From Moraxella pluranimalium (GTDB lineage Bacteria; Pseudomonadota; Gammaproteobacteria; Pseudomonadales; Moraxellaceae): a DNA stretch of 64,000 nt. Positions within the stretch are counted from its first letter, which is position 1. Each line of letters begins with the position of its first letter. A program made the translations under genes and the position numbers. The stretch covers positions 186,001-250,000 of the forward strand of contig NZ_MUYU01000006.1 in the NCBI RefSeq assembly GCF_002014825.1. Reading direction: 5' to 3'. Shown one piece after another: positions 8,898 through 17,879 of this stretch. The notes under the pieces were generated by a model, which was not told the origin of the DNA, searched no databases, and saw only the letters and a list, made by a program, of their open reading frames with translations.

Positions 8898-8963
8898 TTT
8901 GCAAATTTGCAAAATTATCTTGTAAAAATGCTACTTGTTGCACAGATGAAAATCACAGATAAT
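8898..8963 (+). promoter_or_regulatory. Regulon promoter module, copy C (upstream of FMN reductase)
   Basis: Same perfect palindrome TTTGCAAATTTGCAAA (8898-8913), then CTTGTAAAAATG as in copy A, and TTGTTG (8935-8940) / 17 bp / GATAAT (8958-8963). Confidence 0.7.
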
Positions 8964-9072
8964 AGCAAGCAAGTTCGGTATTGAGCAATATTTGTTACCA
9001 AACACCCATTTAACCAAAAATATCTTGTGGTATGCTAAGTCCACAAATCAAAGACAAAGAAGGAAAATTCTT

Positions 9073-9618
9073 ATGACTAAACAAGTTGCCGTATTGATTG
9101 GTAGTGCCAGCACAACATCATTCAACCACCTAGCGGTGAAACATCTACAACAAATCGCTCCTGCGTCGATTCAGCTAAATATCGTAGAAATTGGCGATTT
9201 ACCCCTATATGACCGTGACCTAGACAGCCAAGATGTGCCACAGTACACTCGTGTGCGTGAAGCGGTAAAAGCAGCTGATGCCGTGATTTGGGTGACACCT
9301 GAGCATAATGGCAGCTATTCTGCGATGCTAAAAAACGCCATCGATGTGGTTTCACGCCCAGCAGGTCAAAGCCTGTGGATTGGCAAGCCACTAGGTCTGG
9401 TGAGTGTCAATGCAGGCGGTAGCAATCGCGCCGTAGATGCACTGCGTACAGTGGCGGCGTGTGCTTATATCAGTATGCCTGTTGCGCCATTTGCAGCGGC
9501 GGTCGGTGGTATCTTTGCCGGTGCGTTCAATGAGCAAGGCGAATTGGTTTCTGAGCAAGCCAAAGGCACGCTACAAGGCTTTATCAATAGCTTTGCCGAG
9601 TTTGTCGCAAAATTCTAA
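9073..9618 (+). CDS. NADPH-dependent FMN reductase (quinone/chromate/azo-reductase type)
   Basis: 181-aa flavodoxin-like reductase. The N-terminal phosphate-binding segment of the family is seen (LIGSASTTSFN, residues 9-18), followed by the conserved TPEHNGSYSAMLKNAIDWV-like block (here PEHNGSYSAMLKNAIDVVSR) and a glycine-rich NAGGS segment. Members reduce quinones, chromate or azo compounds with NADPH and bound FMN, usually by two electrons. The ATG at 9073 has AAGAAGGA upstream, so the longer frame starting at 8992 is rejected. Last member of the LysR-linked group, under promoter module C and followed by a terminator. Confidence 0.88.
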   Translation: MTKQVAVLIGSASTTSFNHLAVKHLQQIAPASIQLNIVEIGDLPLYDRDLDSQDVPQYTRVREAVKAADAVIWVTPEHNGSYSAMLKNAIDVVSRPAGQSLWIGKPLGLVSVNAGGSNRAVDALRTVAACAYISMPVAPFAAAVGGIFAGAFNEQGELVSEQAKGTLQGFINSFAEFVAKF

Positions 9619-9661
9619 TTGGCTTGATACAATTTAATACTAATAGTGTCTGACAGACCTA

Positions 9662-9692
9662 AGCCATCCATGAATTATGGATGGTTTTTTTT
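9662..9692 (+). terminator. Intrinsic terminator after FMN reductase
   Basis: CCATCCAT / ATGGATGG stem around 9664-9684 followed by eight T. Closes the redox gene group. Confidence 0.88.
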
Positions 9693-9763
9693 GCGCAACT
9701 GTTGCTATTCATTCGTGATGATTTAGGCTAAAATATAGCATCTTTTGTTATTTTGCTCGATTT

Positions 9764-10591
9764 ATGCAACCAACTCACCACAAAACCCATTCGCTCAAAG
9801 AGCGGATTCATGTCATCATCGAAGGCACAGACACGCCTGCGGGTAAGCTGTTTGATGTCTGTATTTTGGTGGCGATTATTGCCAGTGTCCTTGTGGTGAT
9901 GCTCGATAGCGTGCTTGAGCTACGCATTGCTTATGGTCGCTATTTTGCGGTGGCAGAATGGCTATTTACCATTTTATTCACTATCGAATATGCCTTACGC
10001 CTGTATTCATCACCCAATCGCCGAGCTTATGCGTTTAGCTTTTTTGGGGTGGTGGATTTGCTTGCGTTATTGCCGACTTATTTGAGTCTGTTTTTTGTGG
10101 GTACGCATTATCTGCTGGTGGTGCGTATTTTGCGTATTTTGCGGATTTTTCGGGTATTTCGCCTAAAATCCTATATGCAGCAGGCGGGGTTTTTGGCGGC
10201 GGCGTTCAAGACCAGTCAGCATAAGATTACCGTATTTTTCTTATCTTTATTGCTACTTGTCACCATCTTTGGGGCGGTGCTGTATGTGGTCGAAGGCCCA
10301 AAGCATGGCTTTACAAGTATTCCTAAGTCCATCTATTGGGCGGTCGTGACACTCACCACTGTAGGCTATGGCGATATTTCGCCCAAGACACCGCTTGGTC
10401 AGGCGATTGCAAGCATGGTGATGATTACCGGTTATGCCATCATTGCCGTGCCGACGGGGATTTTTACCGCTGAGCTGACCCGCACCATGCGCCCACAGCT
10501 GCAGCCAGTCTCTTGTCCCAACTGCGGTAAATTTGGCCATGCGACCAATGCCAAATACTGCGACCGCTGTGGTCATGATTTGCACGTATAA
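9764..10591 (+). CDS. Voltage-gated potassium channel (Kv type) with C-terminal zinc ribbon
   Basis: 275-aa six-helix ion channel. S1 to S3 lie at about 28-110. The S4 voltage sensor carries five regularly spaced arginines (Arg121, 124, 127, 130, 133). Helix S5 starts near 155, the pore selectivity filter TVGYGD is at 199-204, and S6 spans about 212-237. After S6 comes a short tail with two CxxC pairs (Cys251/254 and Cys266/269), i.e. a zinc-ribbon-like knuckle instead of the RCK or cyclic-nucleotide domain common in other bacterial channels. It stands alone between two terminators. Confidence 0.9.
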   Translation: MQPTHHKTHSLKERIHVIIEGTDTPAGKLFDVCILVAIIASVLVVMLDSVLELRIAYGRYFAVAEWLFTILFTIEYALRLYSSPNRRAYAFSFFGVVDLLALLPTYLSLFFVGTHYLLVVRILRILRIFRVFRLKSYMQQAGFLAAAFKTSQHKITVFFLSLLLLVTIFGAVLYVVEGPKHGFTSIPKSIYWAVVTLTTVGYGDISPKTPLGQAIASMVMITGYAIIAVPTGIFTAELTRTMRPQLQPVSCPNCGKFGHATNAKYCDRCGHDLHV

Positions 10592-10605
10592 ATCAGTGGT
10601 AGATA

Positions 10606-10641
10606 AAATTGCCCCAAGCACACACTTGGGGCAATTTGTTT
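10606..10641. terminator. Bidirectional terminator between the K+ channel and the TonB receptor
   Basis: Perfect 13-bp stem AAATTGCCCCAAG (10606-10618) with its complement (10625-10637), 6-nt loop. T-rich on both exits, serving convergent genes. Confidence 0.85.
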
Positions 10642-10657
10642 GGGTAAGTGAACAGAT

Positions 10658-13306
10658 TTAGAACTGATAAGTCGCTGAGATACCAAAGTTGCGACCGGGA
10701 GCGGTATAGCGAGCAAAGCCATAACCATCAGCACCTACCATCTGATTGGTGTTGGTGGTGTTGAACATTCTTAGGGTTTCCCACGGGATGTATTTGGTGT
10801 TGGTCAGATTGTACACGCCAGCATTGACGATGAACTGTTTATTTTGACCAAATTTTTTGGTGCCATAAATATCCACGACCATTGCGCCTTTGCTCTTATC
10901 GGCGTATTTATAGGTATCTACATATTCATCATAGCCTGTGACGGCGGTGGCGGTTTTGGTATAACTGCCTGTGGCGCTATCGTAATTATATCCGCCATAG
11001 TAACATTCATAAAAGCCACCGGTGCAAGTAGTAGTAACCGTTTCTTTGATTTCTGCAACTTCAACAGATTTGGTGTCTTTGGCTTTTTTGGCGGCGATAC
11101 CACGCACACGAGCGTGCAGTGACCAGTCTTCATTGGGTGAAATATAATCAGCGCCGACAATCAGCGTCGCAGGCACGGATGCCAATGTATTAATGGTCGC
11201 CACTGAGCCATCATCGAGTGTGACTTTGGCGCTGTCACGAGCGGTATGATAATCTGCTGAGACGCTCAAGCGACCTTTGGTGTTGAGCCAATTAGATAGG
11301 TCGGCTTTTGCGCCTAGGCGTACGCCATAGATTTTGGCAGTATCAAGGTTGGTGGACTGTAGGCAAGTGCTGCGACTATCACAGCCGTTGGTATTGCCTT
11401 GCCAAAAACGGGTATGGATAAAATCATCATACTGTGTCAAATAGCCTGATGCGGTCAGGGCAACATCATCATTCACCGTCCATTTGAGCTCAAGCTCTTG
11501 GTTGAGTGATTTTTCGGGTTTGAGTGCATAGTTTGGCACTTGGCGAATACCCATACCTTCAAAGTTACTATAAATCTGCGATACCGTCGGCGCTAAAAAT
11601 CCCGTGCCAATCTTATAACGAGCATCAAGCTTATCAGCGATGACTTCATAATCAAAGCCAGTATTCCAAGTCAGATGATGAAATTTGCTTTGTGCCAAGC
11701 CATTGCCTGAGCGATACAGTTGGCAGTAGATGGTGGTGTTTGAGCTGTTGTTGCAGACATCATTATTACGAGTGGTTTCGCTAAGCCCATTGACATCATT
11801 TTGGAAATACGGTGAATAAGTAAAATTATCATATCGAAGCCCTGCCAAAGCACGCAGGCGGTCATTTAGGCGTACACTATCGGTCAATGTGATGCTGTAG
11901 TTGGTCTTGTCGGCATCGGGGAAGGCATACGATAGGTGGTCCTTGATGTATGAGCTATTAGATAGATAAGTCGCTGAGCTTGTGTAGTCGTGCTTGGCGT
12001 ATTTGGCATCTAGGCTAAGCTTATGTTCGCCAAATTTACCAAAGTCAAACGGCACGGATTTTAGGCTTAGGCTGACTTGGTCGGTCACTGTCTGAGTGGG
12101 GCGATATTCACGGTTGGATAGGGTGACGTTGTCTTTGTTGAGCACCATTTCTTTGCCACGATATTCACACATCCATGATGAAATGCTCGGGTCAGAGCAA
12201 GTAAATTCACGGCGATACACCCAAGTATCTGCAAGACCCAGCACATCACTGTGCGTATAATCCACGCTTAGCGTATCTAGTGCAGAGCTGTTGTCAGGTT
12301 GGTAGCGATAGTTTGCGCCATAGCTTTTGAGCTCTTCGACATCGTGTGCGCGGCGAGTGGTGTTGCCTGTGCGTGAGCCTGTGCTGTTGGTGCTTTCGAC
12401 GTTGATGTCATTTTCGGTGCGTTGGTACATACCGTGTACGCCTAGGCGGTGTTCATCGGTTGGTAAGAAATACAGCTTGGCAAGCACGCTCTCTTTGTCA
12501 AACGACATCGGGTTGGGATAAATGAGTGATGCGGTATCATAAGCTGATGGCATCTCTTCTTCACTAAATAGATACTCTGGATTGACACGTGCATAGTCAG
12601 CACGACGCATGGCGTGGTTCTTGGTTTCGCTACCTTCTTTATAGCTGTAGTTGAGCAGACCTTGTGCACGGCCGTGGTCAAAGGCTAGGCCTGTGGCGAT
12701 CTGCTTTTCGCTATTTTTACTGTTGTAGCCGATTTTGGCATAGCCACCAGCGGTATCATCACCTTGTAGGATATCGCTTGGCTCTTTGGTCAGATATGCC
12801 ACTGAGCCACCGACAGCGCCTGAGCCTGAAGTCAGACTGTCAGCACCTGCGGTGATGCGAACGCTATCCATCAACTCAAGGTCAGGACTAAAGCGGCCTT
12901 CGTACATATAGCCATAGGGTGAAAAAATCTCATTACTCTCAACATCAGGCAATGGCACGCCGTCGATATTCATCGCGACACGGTTGCCATCGACACCACG
13001 AATGGCAAAGCCTTTATTGCCGTAGCGACCCACGTCGGCGACATCCACTTCGGTATTGTAGCGTACCAAATCTTTGGCATCTTGGATATTTTGGGCATCC
13101 AGCGTATCTCGGCTGACCACTGCTTGTCCGACTTGGGTCGGGGCGGTGCGTTCAAGGATAATCTGATCACCTTCAAGCACGACGGTCGGTGTCGTGCTTT
13201 GAGTATCTGCTGGTTCGCCATCATTGGCATAAGCCTGTGTGGACATGGCAAGTAGCACGGATAAACTCAGTGCTGATAACGCGGATGGATGGGTTTGGGT
13301 TGTCAT
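10658..13306 (-). CDS. TonB-dependent receptor of the haem/haemoglobin (transferrin/lactoferrin-related) family
   Basis: 882-aa outer-membrane receptor. A signal peptide (ends near AYA), a TonB-box-like DQIIL, a plug with DAKDLVRYNTEVDVADVGRYG and AIRGVDGNRVAMNIDGVPLPD, and a barrel ending in Phe (SATYQF) are visible. The ..RGVDGNRV..DG.PLP motif and NPEKSLNQE-like barrel block (LKPEKSLNQE) put it in the haemoglobin/haem-utilisation branch (Moraxella HumA/MhuA or neisserial HmbR are the obvious comparisons), but the ligand cannot be fixed by reading. Of the ATGs at 13312 and 13306 the latter has AGGA eight bases upstream. Several cysteine-bearing loops stand out, one Gly/Tyr-rich (CTGGFYECYYGGYN). 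Two Fur-like sites lie upstream. No lipoprotein partner is adjacent. Confidence 0.82.
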   Translation of the reverse strand: MTTQTHPSALSALSLSVLLAMSTQAYANDGEPADTQSTTPTVVLEGDQIILERTAPTQVGQAVVSRDTLDAQNIQDAKDLVRYNTEVDVADVGRYGNKGFAIRGVDGNRVAMNIDGVPLPDVESNEIFSPYGYMYEGRFSPDLELMDSVRITAGADSLTSGSGAVGGSVAYLTKEPSDILQGDDTAGGYAKIGYNSKNSEKQIATGLAFDHGRAQGLLNYSYKEGSETKNHAMRRADYARVNPEYLFSEEEMPSAYDTASLIYPNPMSFDKESVLAKLYFLPTDEHRLGVHGMYQRTENDINVESTNSTGSRTGNTTRRAHDVEELKSYGANYRYQPDNSSALDTLSVDYTHSDVLGLADTWVYRREFTCSDPSISSWMCEYRGKEMVLNKDNVTLSNREYRPTQTVTDQVSLSLKSVPFDFGKFGEHKLSLDAKYAKHDYTSSATYLSNSSYIKDHLSYAFPDADKTNYSITLTDSVRLNDRLRALAGLRYDNFTYSPYFQNDVNGLSETTRNNDVCNNSSNTTIYCQLYRSGNGLAQSKFHHLTWNTGFDYEVIADKLDARYKIGTGFLAPTVSQIYSNFEGMGIRQVPNYALKPEKSLNQELELKWTVNDDVALTASGYLTQYDDFIHTRFWQGNTNGCDSRSTCLQSTNLDTAKIYGVRLGAKADLSNWLNTKGRLSVSADYHTARDSAKVTLDDGSVATINTLASVPATLIVGADYISPNEDWSLHARVRGIAAKKAKDTKSVEVAEIKETVTTTCTGGFYECYYGGYNYDSATGSYTKTATAVTGYDEYVDTYKYADKSKGAMVVDIYGTKKFGQNKQFIVNAGVYNLTNTKYIPWETLRMFNTTNTNQMVGADGYGFARYTAPGRNFGISATYQF

Positions 13307-13387
13307 GGTCATGATCCTTATTGGTTCATCATTAAGCAAATTATGCAAATGTTGCACTATTATAAATCAGCCTAATTATTTTGTAAA

Positions 13388-13408
13388 TAATAATTACTAT
13401 CATTACCA
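13388..13408 (-). promoter_or_regulatory. Fur-box-like site 1 upstream of the haem-type TonB receptor
   Basis: Minus-strand GGTAATGATAGTAATTATT resembles the Fur consensus; about 90 bp upstream of the start codon. Confidence 0.55.
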
Positions 13409-13416
13409 TTTGTATT

Positions 13417-13436
13417 ATTAAATGATTATCAATTAA
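13417..13436 (-). promoter_or_regulatory. Fur-box-like site 2 upstream of the haem-type TonB receptor
   Basis: Minus-strand AATTGATAATCATTTAA contains the Fur core TGATAATCATT. Together with the neighbouring site it suggests tight iron repression. Confidence 0.6.
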
Positions 13437-13506
13437 ATAATATCGTCTGTTATGACGTGGAGTCGGTCAATGGATTTGTGATACAATTCGGTGCAGATAC
13501 CTAGTG

Positions 13507-14244
13507 ATGGACTCAGATAATATGACACTTCGACAGCTATGGCGATATGCGCCGATGACCATTGTACTTATCGCAAGCTTTGTGGCTATGGCGATTTATC
13601 AGATGATGGCAGGTGTGAGCATTGATGCACAGACAAATGCTGATTTGATACGCTTTGGGGCGGATTTTGTGCTGCTGAGCATGAGCGATGAGCCGTGGCG
13701 ACTGCTGACGAGTGCGTTTTTGCACATTGGGCTGATGCATTTGTTGTTCAATAGCTTTGCGATGTACTTTTTTGGGCAAGTGGTCGAAGTCATCACAGGC
13801 TCGGTGCGGTTTTTGGTGCTGTTTGGCTTGTCGGTGGTGGGTGGTAATCTGTTGTCCAATTATCAATCATGGCAAGCCATCCTAGCAGGCGAGCTACCCA
13901 CCATCTCGGCAGGGGCATCAGGCGGTATCATGGGTATGGGGGCGTTTTTGCTCGTGCTTGCACTCATGAAAGCGCCCATCGGTATTCAGCTAAATACCAA
14001 AAGCCTAGCCATCGTCATGGGACTCAATATCATCATGGGCTTTGCCATTGCAGGGATTGATAATGCAGGGCATATCGGTGGGATGCTGACAGGGGCAGTG
14101 CTTGGTGTGGCGTTGAGCGCGGAGCGTCGGCTGACGCATCGACTGGGGCATTTTCCGTATTTTTGGGCGACGGCGATGCTACTTGCGCTTGGCTTTATGG
14201 GCTTTTGGTGGGTGCTACAAGGCGAAGTGGTGGCAAGGTTGTAG
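13507..14244 (+). CDS. Rhomboid-family intramembrane serine protease
   Basis: 245-aa polytopic membrane protein with six or seven helices. The catalytic dyad is visible as GASGG (Ser138) and DNAGHIGG (His189); the oxyanion-stabilising Asn82 lies in HLLFNSFAMY and the WRLLTSAFLHIG L1-loop segment precedes it. Rhomboids cleave transmembrane substrates inside the bilayer; the substrate here is unknown. Possible starts are GTG 13504, ATG 13507 and ATG 13522; none has a convincing RBS, so the first ATG was used. Stands alone, followed by a terminator. Confidence 0.9.
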   Translation: MDSDNMTLRQLWRYAPMTIVLIASFVAMAIYQMMAGVSIDAQTNADLIRFGADFVLLSMSDEPWRLLTSAFLHIGLMHLLFNSFAMYFFGQVVEVITGSVRFLVLFGLSVVGGNLLSNYQSWQAILAGELPTISAGASGGIMGMGAFLLVLALMKAPIGIQLNTKSLAIVMGLNIIMGFAIAGIDNAGHIGGMLTGAVLGVALSAERRLTHRLGHFPYFWATAMLLALGFMGFWWVLQGEVVARL

Positions 14245-14279
14245 CATTTTGACTAAACCGTATTCAGTATCAAAAATTT

Positions 14280-14311
14280 GGGCAAGTAAATCAACTTGCT
14301 CATTTTTTTTT
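14280..14311 (+). terminator. Intrinsic terminator after the rhomboid gene
   Basis: 8-bp stem (14280-14287 with 14294-14301, one G-T pair), 6-nt loop, nine T. The rest of the non-coding stretch 14245-14643 is AT-rich leader of cydA; I see no gene and no convincing FNR site in it. Confidence 0.82.
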
Positions 14312-14643
14312 GGCGATTACACCAACCATTCATAAGAAAAATCTGTATCTTAATAATTAAATCTTATCTAAAAAGGTTATTTAGTTTATAATAAATTTCC
14401 ATATTAATAAAACGATATTACCCAAAGTTTATCATTTAAAAAATGAATGTAAAAGCACCTAAATTGATGTTGGTTTTTGGTAAATACTTTGTTATGATGG
14501 CAAGCGTTCACACCGACTTAATAACAAGGATGGGCAAGTCTTTGGGCTGATTTTTGCCCCATTCTTTTTAGCAAGCTTGAGTGTGTTGCCTGCTTTGATA
14601 AGTCGTACGAACATCCTATTTTTTTATCAAAAGGGGGTTTGGT

Positions 14644-16269
14644 ATGATTACCGAGCATCTGGTCGATATATCTCGGCTTCAATTTGCCGTAACTGCATTA
14701 TTTCACTTCTTATTCGTGCCTTTGACGCTTGGGATGACTTGGATGCTTGTCATCATGGAAGCAGTCTATCTCACAACAGGCAAAGAGATTTGGAAAGACA
14801 TGACCCGTTTTTGGGGTAAGCTGTTCGGCATCAACTTCGTTCTAGGTGTTACCACTGGTATCACGATGGAATTTCAATTCGGCACCAACTGGGCATATTA
14901 TTCGCACTATGTCGGCGATGTGTTTGGTGCGCCGCTTGCCATCGAAGGCTTGATGGCGTTTTTCTTAGAATCGACGATGGTCGGTCTGTTCTTCTTTGGT
15001 TGGGAGCGTATGTCTCGCTTACAGCATTTCACCACCACACTACTGATGGCACTGGGCACAAGCTTATCTGCGCTATGGATTTTGGTAGCGAATGGCTGGA
15101 TGCAAAACCCTGTTGGCGCTGAGTTCAATTATGAAACCATGCGTATGGAGATGACAAGCTTTGCGCAGATTTTCCTAAATCCAGATGCCCAAAACAAATT
15201 CTTGCACACAGTATCAGCGGGCTATGTGACAGGGGCGATGTTCGTGCTTGGCGTGTCGGCATGGTATCTACTCAAGGGTCGTGATATCGAATTTGCCAAG
15301 CGTAGCTTTCATGTGGCGTCTGCCTTTGGCTTTGCGGCGATTTGTTCTGTCATTGTCTTGGGTGATGAGTCAGGTTATTCGATTGGTCATGCACAGCAGA
15401 CCAAACTAGCTGCCATCGAAGCGATGTGGGAAACTGAGCCTGCACCGGCAAGTTTTAATATCATCGCTGGCATCAATGAAGCTGAGCAAAAGAACGACTG
15501 GTCAGTGCATGTGCCCTATGTGATGGGTATCATTGGTACTCGTTCATTAGACAAACAGATTCTTGGCATTCATGACATCAAAAAAATCAATGAAGAAAAA
15601 ATCCGCAATGGCATCACAGCGGTCAGTCTGCTTGATACCATGCGTGCCCAAAAAGAACAAGGCGTCGCCATTGACCCTGCGATGATTGCACAGTTTGATG
15701 CGCACAAAGAAGATTTGGGCTTTGGTTTATTGATTAAAAAATACACCAATGATGTCACTAAGGCGACGCCTGAAATGATAGCACAAGCGGTCGATGACAG
15801 TGTACCTGCGGTGACACCGATGTTTTGGACATTCCGTGTGATGGTGGGTATGGGTATGCTGATGCTATTGCTGTTTTCTTTATGCCTATTTTTCACCATC
15901 AAAGGCAACTTTATGCAGAAAAAATGGCTGCTAAAATTTGCTGTGCTGATGATTCCTGCGCCGTGGATTGCGATTGAATCAGGCTGGTTCGTCGCTGAAT
16001 ATGGTCGTCAGCCGTGGACGGTATATGGCGTCTTGCCGACGCACTTATCGGTATCGAATATCAATGTCAATAGTGTACTGATGTCATTGGCAGGGTTTGT
16101 GGCATTTTATACCATCCTTGCTATTGTTGAGATGTATTTGATGGTGAAATATGTCAAAATTGGGCCTGCATCACTGGGTACAGGTAAATACTATGGCGAA
16201 AAAACTTCACCACACCTAATCAATACGACAGATGCTCATACTTCACAAAATAAAGGAGTATCGCCATGA
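14644..16269 (+). CDS. cydA: Cytochrome bd ubiquinol oxidase subunit I
   Basis: 541-aa integral membrane subunit that holds haems b558, b595 and d and oxidises quinol. His21 ([13 protein letters not shown]) corresponds to the haem ligand of the first helix, and a second conserved His lies near residue 188 ([10 protein letters not shown]). The periplasmic Q-loop region is present (about 250-380), and the conserved block [14 protein letters not shown] near the C terminus is characteristic. RBS AGGGGG precedes the ATG. It overlaps cydB by four bases and forms cydABX, a high-affinity oxidase for low oxygen. Confidence 0.96.
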   Translation: MITEHLVDISRLQFAVTALFHFLFVPLTLGMTWMLVIMEAVYLTTGKEIWKDMTRFWGKLFGINFVLGVTTGITMEFQFGTNWAYYSHYVGDVFGAPLAIEGLMAFFLESTMVGLFFFGWERMSRLQHFTTTLLMALGTSLSALWILVANGWMQNPVGAEFNYETMRMEMTSFAQIFLNPDAQNKFLHTVSAGYVTGAMFVLGVSAWYLLKGRDIEFAKRSFHVASAFGFAAICSVIVLGDESGYSIGHAQQTKLAAIEAMWETEPAPASFNIIAGINEAEQKNDWSVHVPYVMGIIGTRSLDKQILGIHDIKKINEEKIRNGITAVSLLDTMRAQKEQGVAIDPAMIAQFDAHKEDLGFGLLIKKYTNDVTKATPEMIAQAVDDSVPAVTPMFWTFRVMVGMGMLMLLLFSLCLFFTIKGNFMQKKWLLKFAVLMIPAPWIAIESGWFVAEYGRQPWTVYGVLPTHLSVSNINVNSVLMSLAGFVAFYTILAIVEMYLMVKYVKIGPASLGTGKYYGEKTSPHLINTTDAHTSQNKGVSP

Positions 16270-17411
16270 TGATACCTTTAGATTATGAAACGCTCAAACT
16301 GATTTGGTGGCTACTGGTCGGCGTACTACTGATTGGCTTTGCCATCATGGATGGTCATGATATTGGCGTGTGTTCATTGCTACCGTTTGTCGGTCAAGAT
16401 GACACCGAACGCCGTGTGATTGTCAATACCATTGGCCCGCATTGGGAAGGCAACCAAGTGTGGTTCATCACCGCAGGCGGGGCGATTTTTGCGGCATTGC
16501 CATTGGTGTATGCTACAGCGTTTAGTGGATTTTATTGGGCATTGATTGCGGCACTGTGGGCGATGTTTTTCCGTCCTGTGGGCTTTAAATACCGCAGTAT
16601 GATTCATAATGACACATGGCGTAAGATTTGGGATTGGCTATTGTTTGTCGGCTCGTTTGTGCCTGCGCTGATTTTTGGCGTGGCATTTGGCAATCTGCTA
16701 CTTGGCGTGCCGTTCCATCTTGATAGCCATTTGGTATCGACTTATACCGGCTCATTCTTTGGACTGCTTAGCCCATTTGCACTGCTGTGTGGTCTGATTA
16801 GTGTGCTGATGCTCATCATGCATGGCGGTGTGTATTTGGCACATCGTACGGTCGATGGTATCCAAGCGCGTGCATCGACTTATGCCAAGATGGCGGCGAT
16901 TGTGACTGCGGTGCTGTTTGTGGCAGCGGGCTTTTGGGTGGTGAATTTGGATGGCTATGTCATCACAAGCACCATTAATCCCAATGGCATGATTGACCCA
17001 ATCAGTAAGACTGTCAGCACCGAACAAGGCGCATGGCTAAACAACTTCTACGCACATTCTATCCTGTGGGCAGTGCCTGCACTGGGCGTTGTGATGCCAT
17101 TGATTACCGTTGCTTTGTTGAAGCTTGGTCGCACCTTATTGGCATTTATTACATCGAGCCTAAGCCTACTTGGGATTATTGGTACGGCAGGCGTGGCGTT
17201 GTTCCCATTTTATATGCCGTCATCAAGCGACCCACGCTCAAGCTTGACGGTGTGGGATTCGACATCAAGCCATTTGACCTTGTTTATCATGCTACTTGTG
17301 GTGATTTTCTTATTGCCTGTGGTGGTGACTTATACCAGCTGGGGCTATGCCGTGATGCGTGGCAAAGTGACCAAAGCCTACATCAAAGAAAATGAAAAAT
17401 CCCTATACTAA
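16266..17411 (+). CDS. cydB: Cytochrome bd ubiquinol oxidase subunit II
   Basis: 381-aa membrane partner of CydA. The N-terminal signature is present ([20 protein letters not shown]), followed by [21 protein letters not shown], split here as a recognisable CydB block near residues 57-78; about eight to nine helices. The ATG at 16266 overlaps the cydA stop (ATGA), and AAGGAG lies just upstream; the next ATG at 16269 is equally possible. Translational coupling with cydA is likely. Confidence 0.96.
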   Translation: MMIPLDYETLKLIWWLLVGVLLIGFAIMDGHDIGVCSLLPFVGQDDTERRVIVNTIGPHWEGNQVWFITAGGAIFAALPLVYATAFSGFYWALIAALWAMFFRPVGFKYRSMIHNDTWRKIWDWLLFVGSFVPALIFGVAFGNLLLGVPFHLDSHLVSTYTGSFFGLLSPFALLCGLISVLMLIMHGGVYLAHRTVDGIQARASTYAKMAAIVTAVLFVAAGFWVVNLDGYVITSTINPNGMIDPISKTVSTEQGAWLNNFYAHSILWAVPALGVVMPLITVALLKLGRTLLAFITSSLSLLGIIGTAGVALFPFYMPSSSDPRSSLTVWDSTSSHLTLFIMLLVVIFLLPVVVTYTSWGYAVMRGKVTKAYIKENEKSLY

Positions 17412-17421
17412 GGAGTAACTC

Positions 17422-17550
17422 ATGTGGTATTTTGCATGGATTTTGGGCTTGGGATTTGCGGTGCTTCTTGCAATTCTAAGCGCAGTTTGGGTGGAATTTG
17501 AAGCGTCACGCAATGAGTCGTTTGGCGAATCAGATTCGGATAAATCCTAA
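17422..17550 (+). CDS. cydX: Cytochrome bd accessory small subunit CydX
   Basis: 42-aa single-helix protein too short for ordinary gene calling. It begins MWYFAWILGLGFA, the hallmark of CydX/YbgT, and continues with one hydrophobic helix and an acidic polar tail (VEFEAS...). RBS AAGGAG lies seven bases upstream, and it starts 10 bp after the cydB stop. CydX stabilises the haems of the bd oxidase and is required for full activity. Confidence 0.93.
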   Translation: MWYFAWILGLGFAVLLAILSAVWVEFEASRNESFGESDSDKS

Positions 17551-17610
17551 GCGATTTTGACAATCAAATTTTGATAGTCGTAATTTGAAAGTCACATTTT
17601 GAAAGTTATA

Positions 17611-17643
17611 AAAGCACTTTGGGGCAACTCAAGGTGCTTTTTT
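17611..17643 (+). terminator. Intrinsic terminator of cydABX
   Basis: AAAGCAC stem (17611-17620 with 17631-17640, one mismatch), 10-nt loop, six T. The remaining non-coding stretch up to 17879 is AT-rich and holds a second small hairpin next to dsbD; open frames in it look like chance. Confidence 0.82.
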
Positions 17644-17840
17644 GTGTTTGGCAAGATGTTTAAAAACCAATTTTGCCAAATTCTTACTAGTGATTTGCCG
17701 AAGTTTTGCAATTTTTATCATCTGATTAGCACTGTATTTGTATTGGCTAAATCAGCGTGCAAAGTCTGGTCAAAGCCTTGCAAATATTGGTATTTGTGCC
17801 AATTTTTATGCGTGGCTGACTGCCTATTTGGGCAAAATAA

Positions 17841-17865
17841 TGCTAAAATATTAGCAATTTTTTTA
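17841..17865 (+). promoter_or_regulatory. Hairpin with T-run just upstream of dsbD
   Basis: TGCTAA/TTAGCA 6-bp stem (17841-17846, 17851-17856) followed by A and eight T, ending only about 15 bases before the dsbD ATG. Terminator- or attenuator-like but the stem is short and AT-rich. Confidence 0.35.
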
Positions 17866-17879
17866 GCCGTAGAATAATA

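Noticed and set aside
17599..17877. 92-codon plus-strand frame between cydX and dsbD
   Set aside because: Runs through the cydABX terminator and AT-rich spacer; Phe/Cys-rich chance translation with no family resemblance.
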